A stretch of 64,000 bases of DNA from Metallosphaera hakonensis JCM 8857 = DSM 7519 (GCF_003201675.2 NZ_CP029287.2:2406001-2470000), one strand, 5' to 3'. Positions 54,775-63,826 are shown, counted from the stretch's first letter. The notes: a model not told the origin generated them from the letters alone. Numbers and translations: made by a program.

Positions 54775-55047
54775 TTTTGGTCAATTATCAATTGTTCTAA
54801 ACAACTTTTTAATTTTTTTATAATAACTCTAAGTAAATTCAATTTTACGCTCATTTACTGACGCAGAACAATTAACAATTTATAAGAAACAACGGTTGTA
54901 AGTAAACGAATTTCAGCTACAACTAGTCTTTTCTAGTGTATTACGGTATAAAAGCTTTTATACAGACTGTGTGTTGTGGATCGCTTCAGAATTATACAAA
55001 AATTTTTAAATAATCGCGTCGAGTATTACTCATGGAGAGGAGCAAGT

Positions 55048-55120
55048 ACACTAGTATTTCCAGTAAGTATTCGACCTAGACATCTCTTGTCCCAAGCTGA
55101 GAACTTGTCGGAAACACTAA
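55048..55120 (-). repeat. 77-bp dispersed repeat, inverted copy 3
   Basis: ACACTAGTATTTCCAGTAAG to CTTGTCGGAAACACTAA is the reverse of the 17163 copy. It lies in the first codons of the IS5-like transposase gene between two copies of GGAGCAAGTAC (55039-55049 and 55130-55140), a probable insertion footprint with about 10 extra bases. Confidence 0.78.
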
Positions 55121-55127
55121 CGAGGGA

Positions 55128-55589
55128 CTGGAGCAAGTACGACGAGAACGTGGTAACTAGGTACGAGTTGATGTTCCCGTTCTACGTCTTCGAGCACTGA
55201 TGGGAATTACTTCAGGAGGAGAACAGGCACGCTAGGACCAAGTACAAGGCGCCCAAGGAGTTCAACGACTTCCTAGCCTTCCTGCACGTGTTCTTTCCTT
55301 ACAGGGGAGTGGAAGGGGTGCTTAGGGCATTAGAGAGGACGGGAATCATCCCCACGAGCTTGGACTACTCCACCGTGTGGAAGAGGGTCTCGGAAATGGA
55401 GTTGACCTTCCCCGAGACCAACGAGGAGCTTGAGGTAATAGCTGATGGCACGGGTATCACGGATAGGGGAGGTCAGTACGTGGTCGCGAGGTGGGGTAAG
55501 AAGAGGTACTCCAAGTTCCTCAAGATCGAGGTGGTCATGGACAAGGGAGAGTTCAACGTGATCAGCGCCGAGGTCACGACCAACGAAGT
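55128..55589 (+). pseudogene. 5' part of the IS5-like transposase, broken
   Basis: The frame DWSKYDENVVTRYELMFPFY VFEH reaches a TGA at 55198, then continues in the same frame (FLAFLHVFFPYRGVEGVLRA; EELEVIADGTGITDRGGQYV, catalytic Asp) up to AACGAAGT at 55582-55589, where the IS256-like element is inserted. The 3' part is at 58068. Two disruptions plus an N-terminal repeat insertion make it dead. Confidence 0.83.
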
Positions 55590-56126
55590 GGGCGGCTCAG
55601 GAGTCCATTGCGAATTGTATTTTCTAGCTCTGAATTAGGCTTATCCAATGTACAAATTATTGGGTACATTTCGGATAAAGTGAGAGGAATGAAGAAGACT
55701 GTAATATTATTACAGTGATGAGAAAATAAGTGAATAGGTTGTAGTAGAGCGCTATGGCCCGCGCGAGCTGTAGTATCCTCCAGGGAGAGTGAAACAACCC
55801 GAACCTCCTCCTCTCCAGGAGGGAGTTGAAGGACTCGACCAGGTTGTTGGTCTTAAGCCACTTCCAGAGCTTCTTGTCGGCGATGAGGTAGCTTAGAAGA
55901 GTCGGGTTGGTCTCGGGCTTGATCTTGCCGAGCTCGGCTGACGAGGTGATCGCGTCCAGGGCCTCCCTTTCCTCCTTGGTCGCGCGACGCTTGAGGTGGA
56001 CCAGGCAGCCCTGCCTCCCCACGTGAAGTTCAGCTAGGGAGATCGCCCTGTCCAAGGCCTTGATCCCGTCAGCTACCACCAGGACGAAGCTGGTCTTCTT
56101 CCAGACCCTGACCAGGAGACTCCAAT

Positions 56127-57339
56127 ATAGCAGTTGTTCTATTTTCCCTCGGTAATACGAAATTCATGGTACTATCGAAAAAGTTTTTAGATTGATGTCT
56201 TGTTGAGTGAAAATTGTGAAGTCCCAGAAAGAGAACGAGCTGGACGTCGCGAGGAGCGAGTTCATCAGGGCCTTCAATTTCGTAACTGGGATACTTAGGA
56301 TGAAGAGGCTGAGCAGGAAGGTCGCGTTGGGTTTAGCGCTCATGGTATTGATCGGAGGAAGGGCAAGTATTAGGAACGCCTCCATCTCGTTCGGGCTGAA
56401 CTACGCGAACTTGTTGAGGGCGCTGGAGCACCTGGAGGAAGCTTGGGGGAAGTACCTGGAGGCTTTGAGGGCGCTGATAGTTGGGCCGGTCGTGGTGATA
56501 GTTGACGACACCTTCGATCACAAGCTCTACTCCAGGGTTGAGAGCGTTGCCAGCAGGTACGGGAACTACTTCGCCTGGTGCTCCATGCACAAGGGGTACG
56601 AGTCCGGAGTGCAGGTCCTCACTGTGGCCCTGCACGACTTGGGTACGGGAAGGAGCTACATGGTTGGGGCGTTCCCCTACGCCACGAGGAAGATGTGGGA
56701 GAGCGGCCAGGTGAGCGAGTTTCGAACCAAGATCGAGATGGCTGCCGAGATGATTGAGGTCCTCAAGACCCGATTCCCCGTGGTAAGGGTGGTGTTCGAC
56801 TCCTGGTATTGGTCGGAGAAGCTCGTTAAGGACAACGTGGTGTCTGAGCTGAAGTCCAACAGGAGGCTCCTCAGGGTTAGGTCAGCGGAGGGAGAGGACG
56901 CGTTGGAGGTGGAGGGGCACCTCCACGTGGGAGATCTTCCTCCCGGATCTTACTTCGCTGACCTGACCCTGGGAGACCATGTCATTACAGTGAAGTTGTT
57001 GATACTGGAATATAAAGATAGCAGGCTCAACCTGTACACCACGGACCTGAACATGGAGGACGAGACGATCGAGGAGACGTGGAAGATCAGGTGGGAGATA
57101 GAGAAGTTACACAGGGACGTGAAGACGTTGGGAATGCAGGACTCGTCCTTCCTCAAGAGGAGAAGGCTTCAGGGTTACCTGCTCCTCTTCGTGATGGTAG
57201 TAAACGCTGTAAGGGACCTGATCGGGTCCCTCAAGCTGAGGAGCGTGGAGGAGCTCCTCAGATTCGTTGAAAATGGTTTAGGGGGCGCACAGGGTCTGAT
57301 GAAAATGTTTAAGCTACGTTAAAGTAGAACAACTGCTAT
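56127..57339 (+). mobile_element. Innermost IS, 1213 bp
   Basis: Ends ATAGCAGTTGTTCTATTTTC and (reverse) ATAGCAGTTGTTCTACTTTA are flanked by a 5-bp duplication CCAAT (56122-56126 and 57340-57344). It has one intact transposase gene. Size and ends recall ISC1217 (from memory). Its deletion derivatives are at 4184, 47659 (fragment) and 58906. Confidence 0.9.
56207..57322 (+). CDS. Transposase of the innermost IS
   Basis: A 371-aa DDE transposase starting at GTG 56207. The first Asp is in VVVIVDDTFDHKL, the second in VRVVFDSWYWSEKL, and the Glu in WKIRWEIEKLHRDVKTLG; this is the IS701/IS4-like pattern. The frame is intact, so this is the youngest and most likely active of the three nested elements. 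Confidence 0.88.
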   Translation: MKIVKSQKENELDVARSEFIRAFNFVTGILRMKRLSRKVALGLALMVLIGGRASIRNASISFGLNYANLLRALEHLEEAWGKYLEALRALIVGPVVVIVDDTFDHKLYSRVESVASRYGNYFAWCSMHKGYESGVQVLTVALHDLGTGRSYMVGAFPYATRKMWESGQVSEFRTKIEMAAEMIEVLKTRFPVVRVVFDSWYWSEKLVKDNVVSELKSNRRLLRVRSAEGEDALEVEGHLHVGDLPPGSYFADLTLGDHVITVKLLILEYKDSRLNLYTTDLNMEDETIEETWKIRWEIEKLHRDVKTLGMQDSSFLKRRRLQGYLLLFVMVVNAVRDLIGSLKLRSVEELLRFVENGLGGAQGLMKMFKLR

Positions 57340-58067
57340 CCAATAGATGGCGTCCTCAGCCTCGCTTATGATGACCTCGAGGACCGCCCTCTTTCCCTCC
57401 CGAGTTACGCCTATAGCCACGAGGAGGACCGCCTTTCGTCCCTTGAGCTTCACGTACTTCCCGTCAACTATAACGTACTTGAAGTCGTTGCCCGTTTCAA
57501 TCTCGGGCATCCAGAGCTTGGCGTTCAACTTGCCTCCCTTCACCGAGTAGACCAACATTAGGGACGCGAAGACCTTCCTTTCCTCCCTCAGTAGAGTCTC
57601 CTCGACCTGGGTCCTCACCCTCCCTTCACCGTAAAGCACTGGCAGCTTCACCGATATCCACTCCAACTCGTACTTCGTCTCCCTCTCGTCCATCACGATC
57701 CCAAACCCCTTCAGGAACCTGTAGCTCGCGTAACCCTTCCTCTTCACATCCTTACCTCTCTGGTAGTTGGGACTAATCCTCTCAGCTTCCTCCAAGGCCA
57801 TCCTCTCGATCTCCTGGACCGGTTTGTTTAATAAGGCGTCATCGGGTAATATCTTGGGGACGAGCGTGAGGGATATCTTCCCAGGTCCCTCTACGAGCTC
57901 CATAATCCGGACGTAGAGGGTTACCTCGTTCACAGTTGACAGTTCCATGATATTACCTCATGCTCGTCCCCTATTAGTGTTACCGAAAATGTAGAATCAA
58001 TTTCTACTATCTAATTCTATAGAAATAAATTGAAATCGCAATGGACTCCTGAGCCGCCCAACGAAGT

Positions 58068-58497
58068 TGAGGCTGCGGTCGAGACCGTGAAGGACCTACA
58101 GGCCCAGGGTAAGGAGGTCAAGAAGTTCTACGATAAGACTTACGACGCCAACAAGGTCTACGAGACGGGAGTCGAGGTCGTCGTCCCGCCCAGGGAGAAC
58201 GCCTCCACCAAACGGGGACATCCCGCCAGACGAAAGGCCGTGCGGGAGTTCAGGAAGTTGGACAAGAGTTGGAGGGATAAGAAGGGCTACGGGATGAGAT
58301 GGCTCGTGGAGTCCCTATTCTCAGTGAAACGAACCTTCGGGGAGTCCGTTCGGGCCACGAGTTTCCACGGTCAGGTAGTGGAGGCTAGGCTCAAGTTTTG
58401 GGTCTACGCCTGGATGACCTACATAACCAGGTCGTGGGGAGAGCTCCAGGGATCAAGGTCAAGACTTAACGACCAGATTAATATAAATAATTACTGA
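58068..58497 (+). pseudogene. 3' part of the IS5-like transposase
   Basis: The frame continues from AACGAAGT as EAAVETVKDLQAQGKEVKKF and ends with YGMRWLVESLFSVKRTFGES, the Y/R...E-K-type C-terminal signature of IS5 DDE enzymes, then a stop at 58497. Joined to 55128-55589 it rebuilds the transposase. Confidence 0.83.
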
Positions 58498-58563
58498 AGA
58501 GCTATTTACACTATATTATTCTCATGAAATAAATTGAACCAATGCACAAAGCATACAGACTGT

Positions 58564-58653
58564 TACGCTTTTAGATTTAACGTTCTCGATATACAGAAAG
58601 TAGTTTAGACCTAAGCAGTTTGGAATTCGTCGCTAAATATCAAGGACGCACGT
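58564..58653. other. Short flank between elements
   Basis: Non-coding DNA between the right target duplication of the IS5-like element and the MITE that follows. It carries the left ACGT target copy at 58650-58653. Confidence 0.5.
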
Positions 58654-58868
58654 GAGAATGTCCGGAATGTAAAAAATTCAATTTATATTGTGAAGAATAT
58701 TTATATTTTTATAATTTTTTCCTACCAGTTATTCGAATCATCTATCTCGGGGGAATGGAGTCTCACGATAGACTGTTTACAGGCTATCCAGATAAAACCT
58801 TATACCTAGAATAATTCTTGTTTTCATATGAATATTTTCGCCGAAATATTTGCATTCCGGACATCATC
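58654..58868. repeat. 215-bp MITE of the 1228-bp IS family
   Basis: Ends GAGAATGTCCGGAATGTAAA and GCATTCCGGACATCATC match the IS at 38221-39448 and are flanked by ACGT on both sides (58650-58653, 58869-58872), a 4-bp duplication like the parent's. The core is A/T-rich and non-coding. Confidence 0.87.
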
Positions 58869-58905
58869 ACGTATACTCGGTTATACTTTGATAGGAGTGT
58901 TTCTT

Positions 58906-59087
58906 ATAGCAGCTGTTATACTTTTACGTGGCTAAACATCTTCATCAGTCTGGGGCTTTTCTTAGACATATTTCAATAAATCCAGGAAATTCCTCCATAC
59001 TTTTCACTTACTTACATACTAACCAAAAATCTTTCTTGGCAATACTGGAGAACATGTATTACCGAGGGAAAGTATAACAACTGCTAT
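58906..59087. repeat. 182-bp MITE of the innermost-IS family
   Basis: Ends ATAGCAGCTGTTATACTTTT and (reverse) ATAGCAGTTGTTATACTTTC are flanked by TTCTT (58901-58905 and 59088-59092), a perfect 5-bp duplication. Its left ~45 bp match the IS 3' end (ACGTGGCTAAACATCTTCAT) and its right part the IS 5' end (GTATTACCGAGGGAAAGT). It is a deletion derivative with a foreign or degenerate middle; size recalls SM2. Confidence 0.9.
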
Positions 59088-59092
59088 TTCTT

Positions 59093-59282
59093 ATTCATGT
59101 TTGCGTGGAGCTATCCTGAAGACAGGTTCCCCGCTACGAAGACCTAGAAGGCAGGGCGATTCAGAAGGCAGGGCGATTCAAGAGTATTCTATGCGAGCTG
59201 AATGTATTGCTTATACCAGCTTAGTTCTAATGATGATGGAGAGGTTTGAGTATAACTATACGCCTGGCTACTACCAGGTAGA
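59093..59282. other. Stretch with an 18-bp tandem repeat
   Basis: GAAGGCAGGGCGATTCA occurs twice in tandem at 59148-59181. A 61-codon frame at 59101-59286 spans it but has no family and overlaps the amidotransferase end, so I do not call a gene. Confidence 0.45.
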
Positions 59283-59972
59283 CTAAATTTCCACAAGCTT
59301 CCCCTTCGCTGCCTGCCTTACGGTTCTGCAACCCACCTTACCAAGGGAAGAGGAGACAACGAATCCATCTCCCACCAGAAGATCGTAGTAGGGGTCATTG
59401 GAGTTAGCCCAATTAAAGTACAGAAGCCTCGCCTTGGACAAGGGAGAGCCCACTCCCCTCGGTATCTCAAGGACGAGTAAGTTAAGGGCAGACCTAGTGT
59501 AGGGAATTAGATCCTGGACTCTGGAGAGTTCATTCCTGGATAGGAACTTCGCCACCAGTTCGGAATCCACAACTCCCTCAGCTTTCATTCCCACTTCCTT
59601 GGAGAGAGATAGGTCGACGCTCCCGTTGTGGGCCAAAAACAGAATCCTCCTATCGTTACTCTCCAGAAAGGGATGGGAATATATGGGGGAAACTAGAGAG
59701 GGATCGGAGGCCTTCCTAGCGTGAATTATAACCTTCATGTCCCCCGAAAGGGAGTCCACGAGATCGATTAACGTGCTCCGCTCTGACGGATCGAAAATGG
59801 GTTTAGCGCTACGATGATAAATCAGTCTGTTCTCCGTCAAGGCAACCATTCCCCATCCATGAGGATGGGACCACCCCTTCAGGGGATCGTCCTCCGCAAC
59901 TTTAACAAGGCAATCCGCAAGTTCCCTTAGCTTAGCCCTATCATGACCGCTGTACCCTATCATTCTGCACAT
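59283..59972 (-). CDS. Class II (Ntn) glutamine amidotransferase-like protein
   Basis: A 229-aa protein beginning MCRMIGYSG, where Cys2 becomes the N-terminal nucleophile after Met removal. SHPHGWGMV, VIIHARKAS and LAHNGSVDL are the substrate-binding blocks of the GATase_4/YafJ group. These enzymes hydrolyse glutamine amide for an unknown acceptor. It is stand-alone, without a synthase domain. Start ATG 59972 is fixed by the Cys2 rule. Confidence 0.88.
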   Translation of the reverse strand: MCRMIGYSGHDRAKLRELADCLVKVAEDDPLKGWSHPHGWGMVALTENRLIYHRSAKPIFDPSERSTLIDLVDSLSGDMKVIIHARKASDPSLVSPIYSHPFLESNDRRILFLAHNGSVDLSLSKEVGMKAEGVVDSELVAKFLSRNELSRVQDLIPYTRSALNLLVLEIPRGVGSPLSKARLLYFNWANSNDPYYDLLVGDGFVVSSSLGKVGCRTVRQAAKGKLVEI

Positions 59973-60709
59973 GAAGATGCCACCTATCCTTTTCTGAGTT
60001 ATCCCGCCTTTAAGACTAGGCTATTTTCTTCGTAGCCCTGTTCCAATAGAGGAGGGAGAAGTTTCACAGGTTTCAAGGATGATTCGGACTCCTTGTCATT
60101 ACTTTCAAGTTTCACGTTAACTACGGAGATGCGTGTCATGGACGGTCGATTAAGCAAAGGTATCACAATGCCGCTTACCTCGTTGCTATTCCCCATAAGG
60201 TAAATGGACTCAAAATACCTAAAAAGTTTTACAAAGCCTCATTCTTGAGGCTCTCTAGCCTCTCAAGTGCTCCCTTGACTCTCGATGTATGAAATAAACT
60301 TAGAGCCCCACCTGTTTACGTGGAGAAGTCTCCTCACCACTGAACCTCGCGGATCAAGGATCTCAGCCCTTAACTTCAGGGCGATCATTTTCTCCCAAAC
60401 CAGTCGTTTCATATATCACTTCAGTTTTCGTGAGTATTAGACTCATCCAATTCTCATAAATTCAAGAATTAATGTAGAATTGAAAGTAAATTTAGGGTCA
60501 ATCCTCGAAAGCTGAAATAGTTCACGAACCATGATTTGGGGAAACATTGAAACAGGAATGTATACTTAGTCATTGTCTAAAGCGCAATGTAGCATCCAAA
60601 GTCACTCGATGTATCAGAGAAGGTTACGTTGCCCTTTAAAGTCTCAGGAAGTATAATCACGAAAAGACCTCTAATTTTTTACAAGGGTTATCTTACTGTA
60701 CTCTCTTTC
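59973..60709. other. Intergenic stretch with a possible short gene and a decayed MITE
   Basis: A 65-codon frame on the minus strand (59999-60196, MGNSNEVSGIVIPLLNRPSM) ends 26 bp before the amidotransferase start and could be an upstream operon gene, but it has no recognised relatives. Bases about 60420-60535 weakly resemble the TGCTTTGTG-type MITE core (AATTCTCATAAATTC, GCTGAAATAGTTCACGAACC). Nothing else seen. Confidence 0.35.
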
Positions 60710-61231
60710 TTAAGAGTCAAACTTTTCTACAAATGGGAAGACCAGCCTCTCCTGCGACTTACCGGCCACGATTAAGGCTAACTTGTCCAGTGCGGGCTCT
60801 CTCTGAAGTTCCCAATTGAAGAGACCTCCATTAAAAGGAACCAGAACGACCGAATCGAAGTTAGGGACAAGCCCTTTAACTACGTCCACCTGTTCCATGA
60901 ACTTATCTGGAAATGGGCTCATTTTATTCAAAACCAGGATTTTCTTTCCCACCACTCTTAACGTCTCTAGCGGTAGGAAGGGGACTTCAGTAACTAGTAC
61001 TGTAACGTCCTGACTGTTATCAACTCCACTGGGTCTCATATCGTAAATCACGAGCTCTGGTTTCGGATCTCTCCTGAAACCTCTTCCCTCAAGGTAGTTT
61101 TTACCGGTCATGTTCTCGGTTAAGTCCTTAAAGTCAACCCTGAAACCCATCTGTTTGAACTTGAACAGCATGTAGAGGGCAACCAAAGTTTTGCCAGTTC
61201 CCCCCTTCATTCCAGTTACGTAAACCTTCAT
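60710..61231 (-). CDS. ParA/MinD-like ATPase
   Basis: A 173-aa protein starting MKVYVTGMKGGTGKTLVALY, with the deviant Walker A KGGTGKT of the ParA/MinD/ArsA class, an internal LVIYDMRPSG (switch region) and a final alpha/beta part. ATG 61231 is favoured by AGGTGGA just upstream; an overlapping GTG at 61255 is possible. It follows the 244-aa gene as one transcript. It is shorter than usual (about 250 aa), so it may handle protein positioning or cofactor loading rather than plasmid partition. Confidence 0.8.
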   Translation of the reverse strand: MKVYVTGMKGGTGKTLVALYMLFKFKQMGFRVDFKDLTENMTGKNYLEGRGFRRDPKPELVIYDMRPSGVDNSQDVTVLVTEVPFLPLETLRVVGKKILVLNKMSPFPDKFMEQVDVVKGLVPNFDSVVLVPFNGGLFNWELQREPALDKLALIVAGKSQERLVFPFVEKFDS

Positions 61232-61247
61232 TGTACTCCACCTGAAC

Positions 61248-61982
61248 TTAGACACGACTTGACTCCAAGCACTTTAGGCATTCCAAGGGATAGTGACTGC
61301 TCCTCATTTTGAGCTTCATGATCACGTCGAAAATTTCCCCCTTCGTTACTGGCATGAACACTGATCCCAGCGGTCTGCAGAACAACTCCCAGGAGTTAAC
61401 CACTATTTCGTTCCTTCTCCTCTCCTTTATCTTAACCACCGTCATATCCGTCATCCACTTGGTCGGTCTGATCAAGTACTCTTCATCCTTAAGTCCCCCA
61501 TTTATGGACCCAATTGAGACCTCCTCCTCTTGCCTCACGAAGGTCACGTAACTCGTCTTTCCAAGAAGGAAACCGAGTAGGCCGGTTCTGGGATCCTCAA
61601 TGGGAAAATCTCTCCCAATGAGGTATCCGTCAACTCCACTCTTCAAGTTAACCCTGGAGTCGATATCCCAGGTAAGGTAATCGTTCTGTTTCCACTGGAA
61701 GGAGACGTTCAGAAACTTCATAGGGTTCTCATGTCTCAGTTGGGGTTCCACCGATAAGGGAGAGCCCTCTATCCCGGTTGGAACCTGATGTTCCCTCAGC
61801 GATCCGGCTAACTCAAGGGTCTCCTTCAACGTGTCTGGCATGGGATAAAGGATGACCTCTCTGAAGAAACCCAGTTTGGTCACGAGCTTAGTGGGATCGT
61901 TAACGTCCATGATGACTCCTATTCGACTCATATCGCCGTAGTAGTTCGCGTTCAGGAGGTCTGACGCATATACCTTTTCCAT
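61248..61982 (-). CDS. Hypothetical protein in operon with the ParA-like ATPase
   Basis: A 244-aa soluble protein that I cannot assign. It starts MEKVYASDLLNANYYGDMSR and has two C-terminal cysteines in PLECLKCLESSRV, a CxxC that could bind metal. The ATPase gene starts 16 bp after its stop. The middle is beta-rich. Its function is probably linked to the ATPase; unknown. Confidence 0.68.
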   Translation of the reverse strand: MEKVYASDLLNANYYGDMSRIGVIMDVNDPTKLVTKLGFFREVILYPMPDTLKETLELAGSLREHQVPTGIEGSPLSVEPQLRHENPMKFLNVSFQWKQNDYLTWDIDSRVNLKSGVDGYLIGRDFPIEDPRTGLLGFLLGKTSYVTFVRQEEEVSIGSINGGLKDEEYLIRPTKWMTDMTVVKIKERRRNEIVVNSWELFCRPLGSVFMPVTKGEIFDVIMKLKMRSSHYPLECLKCLESSRV

Positions 61983-62181
61983 TATTATGTTTATTCTTAA
62001 TTAGCTTTTAAAATTTTCATAAGGTATTACGAGGTATGACGATTTAATTTTAAGATATCGAATAGTAATGTGTAATTCTCATCGTCACTAGCTAAAACTT
62101 TTCAGAATGTCCACACTGGGTTAAGCCCTAAGAGTTTAAACCCGCTGTGTTGAGAGATACCCTAGGAGTTCCCTTTATTGA
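61983..62181. other. Intergenic stretch upstream of the ParA operon
   Basis: A/T-rich with AAAATTTTAAAAGCTAATT on the minus strand just upstream of the 61982 start, likely the operon promoter. Nothing else. Confidence 0.4.
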
Positions 62182-62256
62182 CGTTAGTACTTCTGACAAG
62201 TTCTCAGGCAGGGGAAAGAGATGTTTAGGAGAAATACTTATTGGAACTACTAGTGT
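62182..62256. repeat. 77-bp dispersed repeat, copy 4
   Basis: CGTTAGTACTTCTGACAAGT to ATTGGAACTACTAGTGT, with core differences (CAGGCAGGGGAAAGAG) from the other three copies; the most diverged copy. Confidence 0.75.
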
Positions 62257-62323
62257 AGAAAATAATGTAGAAAACACATTCATATCTCAAATACATGGCT
62301 GTACCCAGTGTCTAAGATCTAAT

Positions 62324-62486
62324 TGGCGATTCATGTCTCCTTTGCGAATTCGGTTTGTTTATCGAAAGAGAATGAATTTAATTGAATGCTCTCGTATGGA
62401 CTATGTAAGGATTCACGCTTAACAATTTCCTTTATTTGATTAATTTTTGCCATAATTACAATTCGCAATAGATCCATGAATCGCCC
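62324..62486. repeat. 163-bp MITE of the IS256-like family (best copy)
   Basis: Ends GGCGATTCATGTCTCCTTTG and ATAGATCCATGAATCGCC are flanked by a perfect 8-bp duplication GATCTAAT (62316-62323 and 62487-62494), equal in length to the parent's. TTGCGAATT and AATTCGCAAT blocks are shared with the IS256-like ends. Non-coding. Confidence 0.88.
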
Positions 62487-62564
62487 GATCTAATATCTAA
62501 ACTAGTCTATAAGGAAAAATACAGAAAAGATCTCCCCATATCGTAAAAGAGGATCCAGAGCTAC

Positions 62565-63089
62565 TCATGAAAGTCTTCTCTCCAGAAAGGCCAACGTACT
62601 TCCCAAAGCCATGAGTACTCCCCCAACAACTTCAACCCAATTGGGATTTTGAACAAGTCCCATTTTATTAACCTTCACGTGAACGTAAACGGGCACAGTA
62701 ACGTTGTAAGAACTGCTTTCCACCACCTGATTCACAACCTTTTGGGTGGTCACGTTGCCACACTTCAAGGTCTCGTTTTCGGCTATAACTACCTTGTTAA
62801 CACTCGTAACTATCTCCTTGTATTTCACGATGGTCCAATTACCGGGCGATAGGGGAGAGGAGAAGGGTAACTTCACTAGATGTTCCCCGTCATGTATTAT
62901 GAGCACATACACGGTGGTGTTTGTGGCGTTCTCGCTCACGGTCACGAATCCTTTGGCCGTGGGAGGGAATTCCAGTTGAAGAGGATGTGAACTCAAGGTA
63001 ATCGTGAAGCTTACCAGCGCATCTATTGAAACCGTTCCCAGGGCTAGGACGGCAATCCCCAGGGCCAGGATCAGGGTACCTATTCTCAC
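62565..63089 (-). CDS. Membrane protein downstream of an ABC permease
   Basis: A 174-aa protein starting with GTG 63089. It has an N-terminal hydrophobic segment ([20 protein letters not shown]), a beta-rich external part with N-glycosylation sequons (NAT, NTT, NWT), and a C-terminal span (WVEVVGGVLMALGSTLAF). It overlaps the permease gene by 4 bp (GTGA), so it is part of the ABC operon and may be an external accessory subunit. No family known. Confidence 0.68.
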   Translation of the reverse strand: MRIGTLILALGIAVLALGTVSIDALVSFTITLSSHPLQLEFPPTAKGFVTVSENATNTTVYVLIIHDGEHLVKLPFSSPLSPGNWTIVKYKEIVTSVNKVVIAENETLKCGNVTTQKVVNQVVESSSYNVTVPVYVHVKVNKMGLVQNPNWVEVVGGVLMALGSTLAFLERRLS

Positions 63090-63826
63090 GCTTCATACCC
63101 CCTGAACTTAACGAAACCAACGACCAAAGCTATCAACGCCAAGCCCAACTCCATCACTACTCCAGTGGTGATCTGAGGTAAAAGGTCTTTTCCCAGGGAA
63201 TCCGCTATCCAGAGCACGTAGGGATTTGCGAACGAGGTCAGATAGAGCAATCCCGTCCCTCCTTGGATAATTTGATAATAGCCCAACGCTCCACCGAAAA
63301 CGAAGATTGATCCCAACGTGAACATGGACGCAAGGGTGGTGACTCCAGGACTCCGCAGGAGGACGGTGAGGAGGAAAACCACGTTGAGGGAGAACAGGTA
63401 ACCCGATGTGAAGGTGGCCAAGAGGAGCCATGGGACAGCAATTCCCGAGAGAAGGGAGTAGAGGAGAGATGTCAGAAACCAGAGAATCCACGGCACAACT
63501 ACGTCAGTGAAGTAGATGTAGAGAAATAATGTAGTCCTACTGGCTGGCATGGTCAGAAAGGAGATTATACCTCCCTTGTACATGTGGTCTCCCGTAACGA
63601 ATATGACGTTCCTTAACCCTAGGGCGAAGGCTAAGGTCTCCGAAACGCTTATCACTGGGGTGAAACCCAAGACTACTCCCAGGAGGCCGAAGTCGCCCCT
63701 CTCATAGAAGGCAGAGAGGAAGACGTTCGCAACTAACATCGTGGGGAGCACTAACTCCAGGGTCGGCTCCCTGTATCTTTCCCTGAAGACTATCTTAAAT
63801 ATCTGAAAACCTCTTGAACGCCTCAT
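63086..63826 (-). CDS. ABC transporter permease
   Basis: A 246-aa protein with about six membrane segments ([60 protein letters not shown]). It lies between an ABC ATPase gene (overlap 32 bp) and the membrane protein gene (overlap 4 bp). The GDH...[19 protein letters not shown] region resembles ABC-2 permeases. Start ATG 63826; the substrate is unknown. Confidence 0.82.
   Translation of the reverse strand: MRRSRGFQIFKIVFRERYREPTLELVLPTMLVANVFLSAFYERGDFGLLGVVLGFTPVISVSETLAFALGLRNVIFVTGDHMYKGGIISFLTMPASRTTLFLYIYFTDVVVPWILWFLTSLLYSLLSGIAVPWLLLATFTSGYLFSLNVVFLLTVLLRSPGVTTLASMFTLGSIFVFGGALGYYQIIQGGTGLLYLTSFANPYVLWIADSLGKDLLPQITTGVVMELGLALIALVVGFVKFRGYEA

Larger units (their letters stand above)
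55657..57948 (-). pseudogene. IS256-like transposase split by an IS
   Basis: The 5' part (57948-57345) has MELSTVNEVTLYVRIMELVE and YVIVDGKYVKLKGRKAVLLV (first catalytic Asp); the 3' part (56121-55657) has SFVLVVADGIKALDRAIS (second Asp) and NNLVESFNSLLERRRFGLFH (Glu), the mutator DDE pattern. Removing 56127-57339 plus one CCAAT copy restores one frame through EDAIYWSLLVRVWKKTSF. The IS insertion is its only break. Confidence 0.88.
55590..58059 (-). mobile_element. IS256/mutator-like element with an IS inside
   Basis: Inverted ends GGGCGGCTCAGGAGTCCATT and (reverse) GGGCGGCTCAGGAGTCCATT are flanked by an 8-bp duplication AACGAAGT (55582-55589 and 58060-58067), the length typical of IS256-type elements. 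Its transposase gene on the minus strand is split by the 1213-bp IS. Without the inner IS it is about 1252 bp. Solo ends at 9608, 35390 and 54341 and MITEs at 13467, 35223 and 62324 belong to it. Confidence 0.88.
54971..58554. mobile_element. IS5-like element holding two nested elements
   Basis: The ends GTGTTGTGGATCGCTTCA and (reverse) ATGCTTTGTGCATTGGTTCA are flanked by the 9-bp duplication ACAGACTGT (54962-54970 and 58555-58563). Removing the nested IS256-like element leaves about 1.1 kb. The interrupted transposase gene is at 55128-55584 and 58068-58497. The terminal repeats match the 127-129 bp MITEs at 4484, 17245 and 34121. Size after removal recalls ISC1058 (from memory). Confidence 0.85.

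Noticed and set aside
59101-59286. 61-codon open frame across the tandem repeat
   Set aside because: Built largely from the repeated GGCAGGGCGATTC unit and overlapping the amidotransferase stop.
60710-61231. Plasmid partition system
   Set aside because: A ParA-like ATPase alone, with no ParB, repeats or replication gene nearby.
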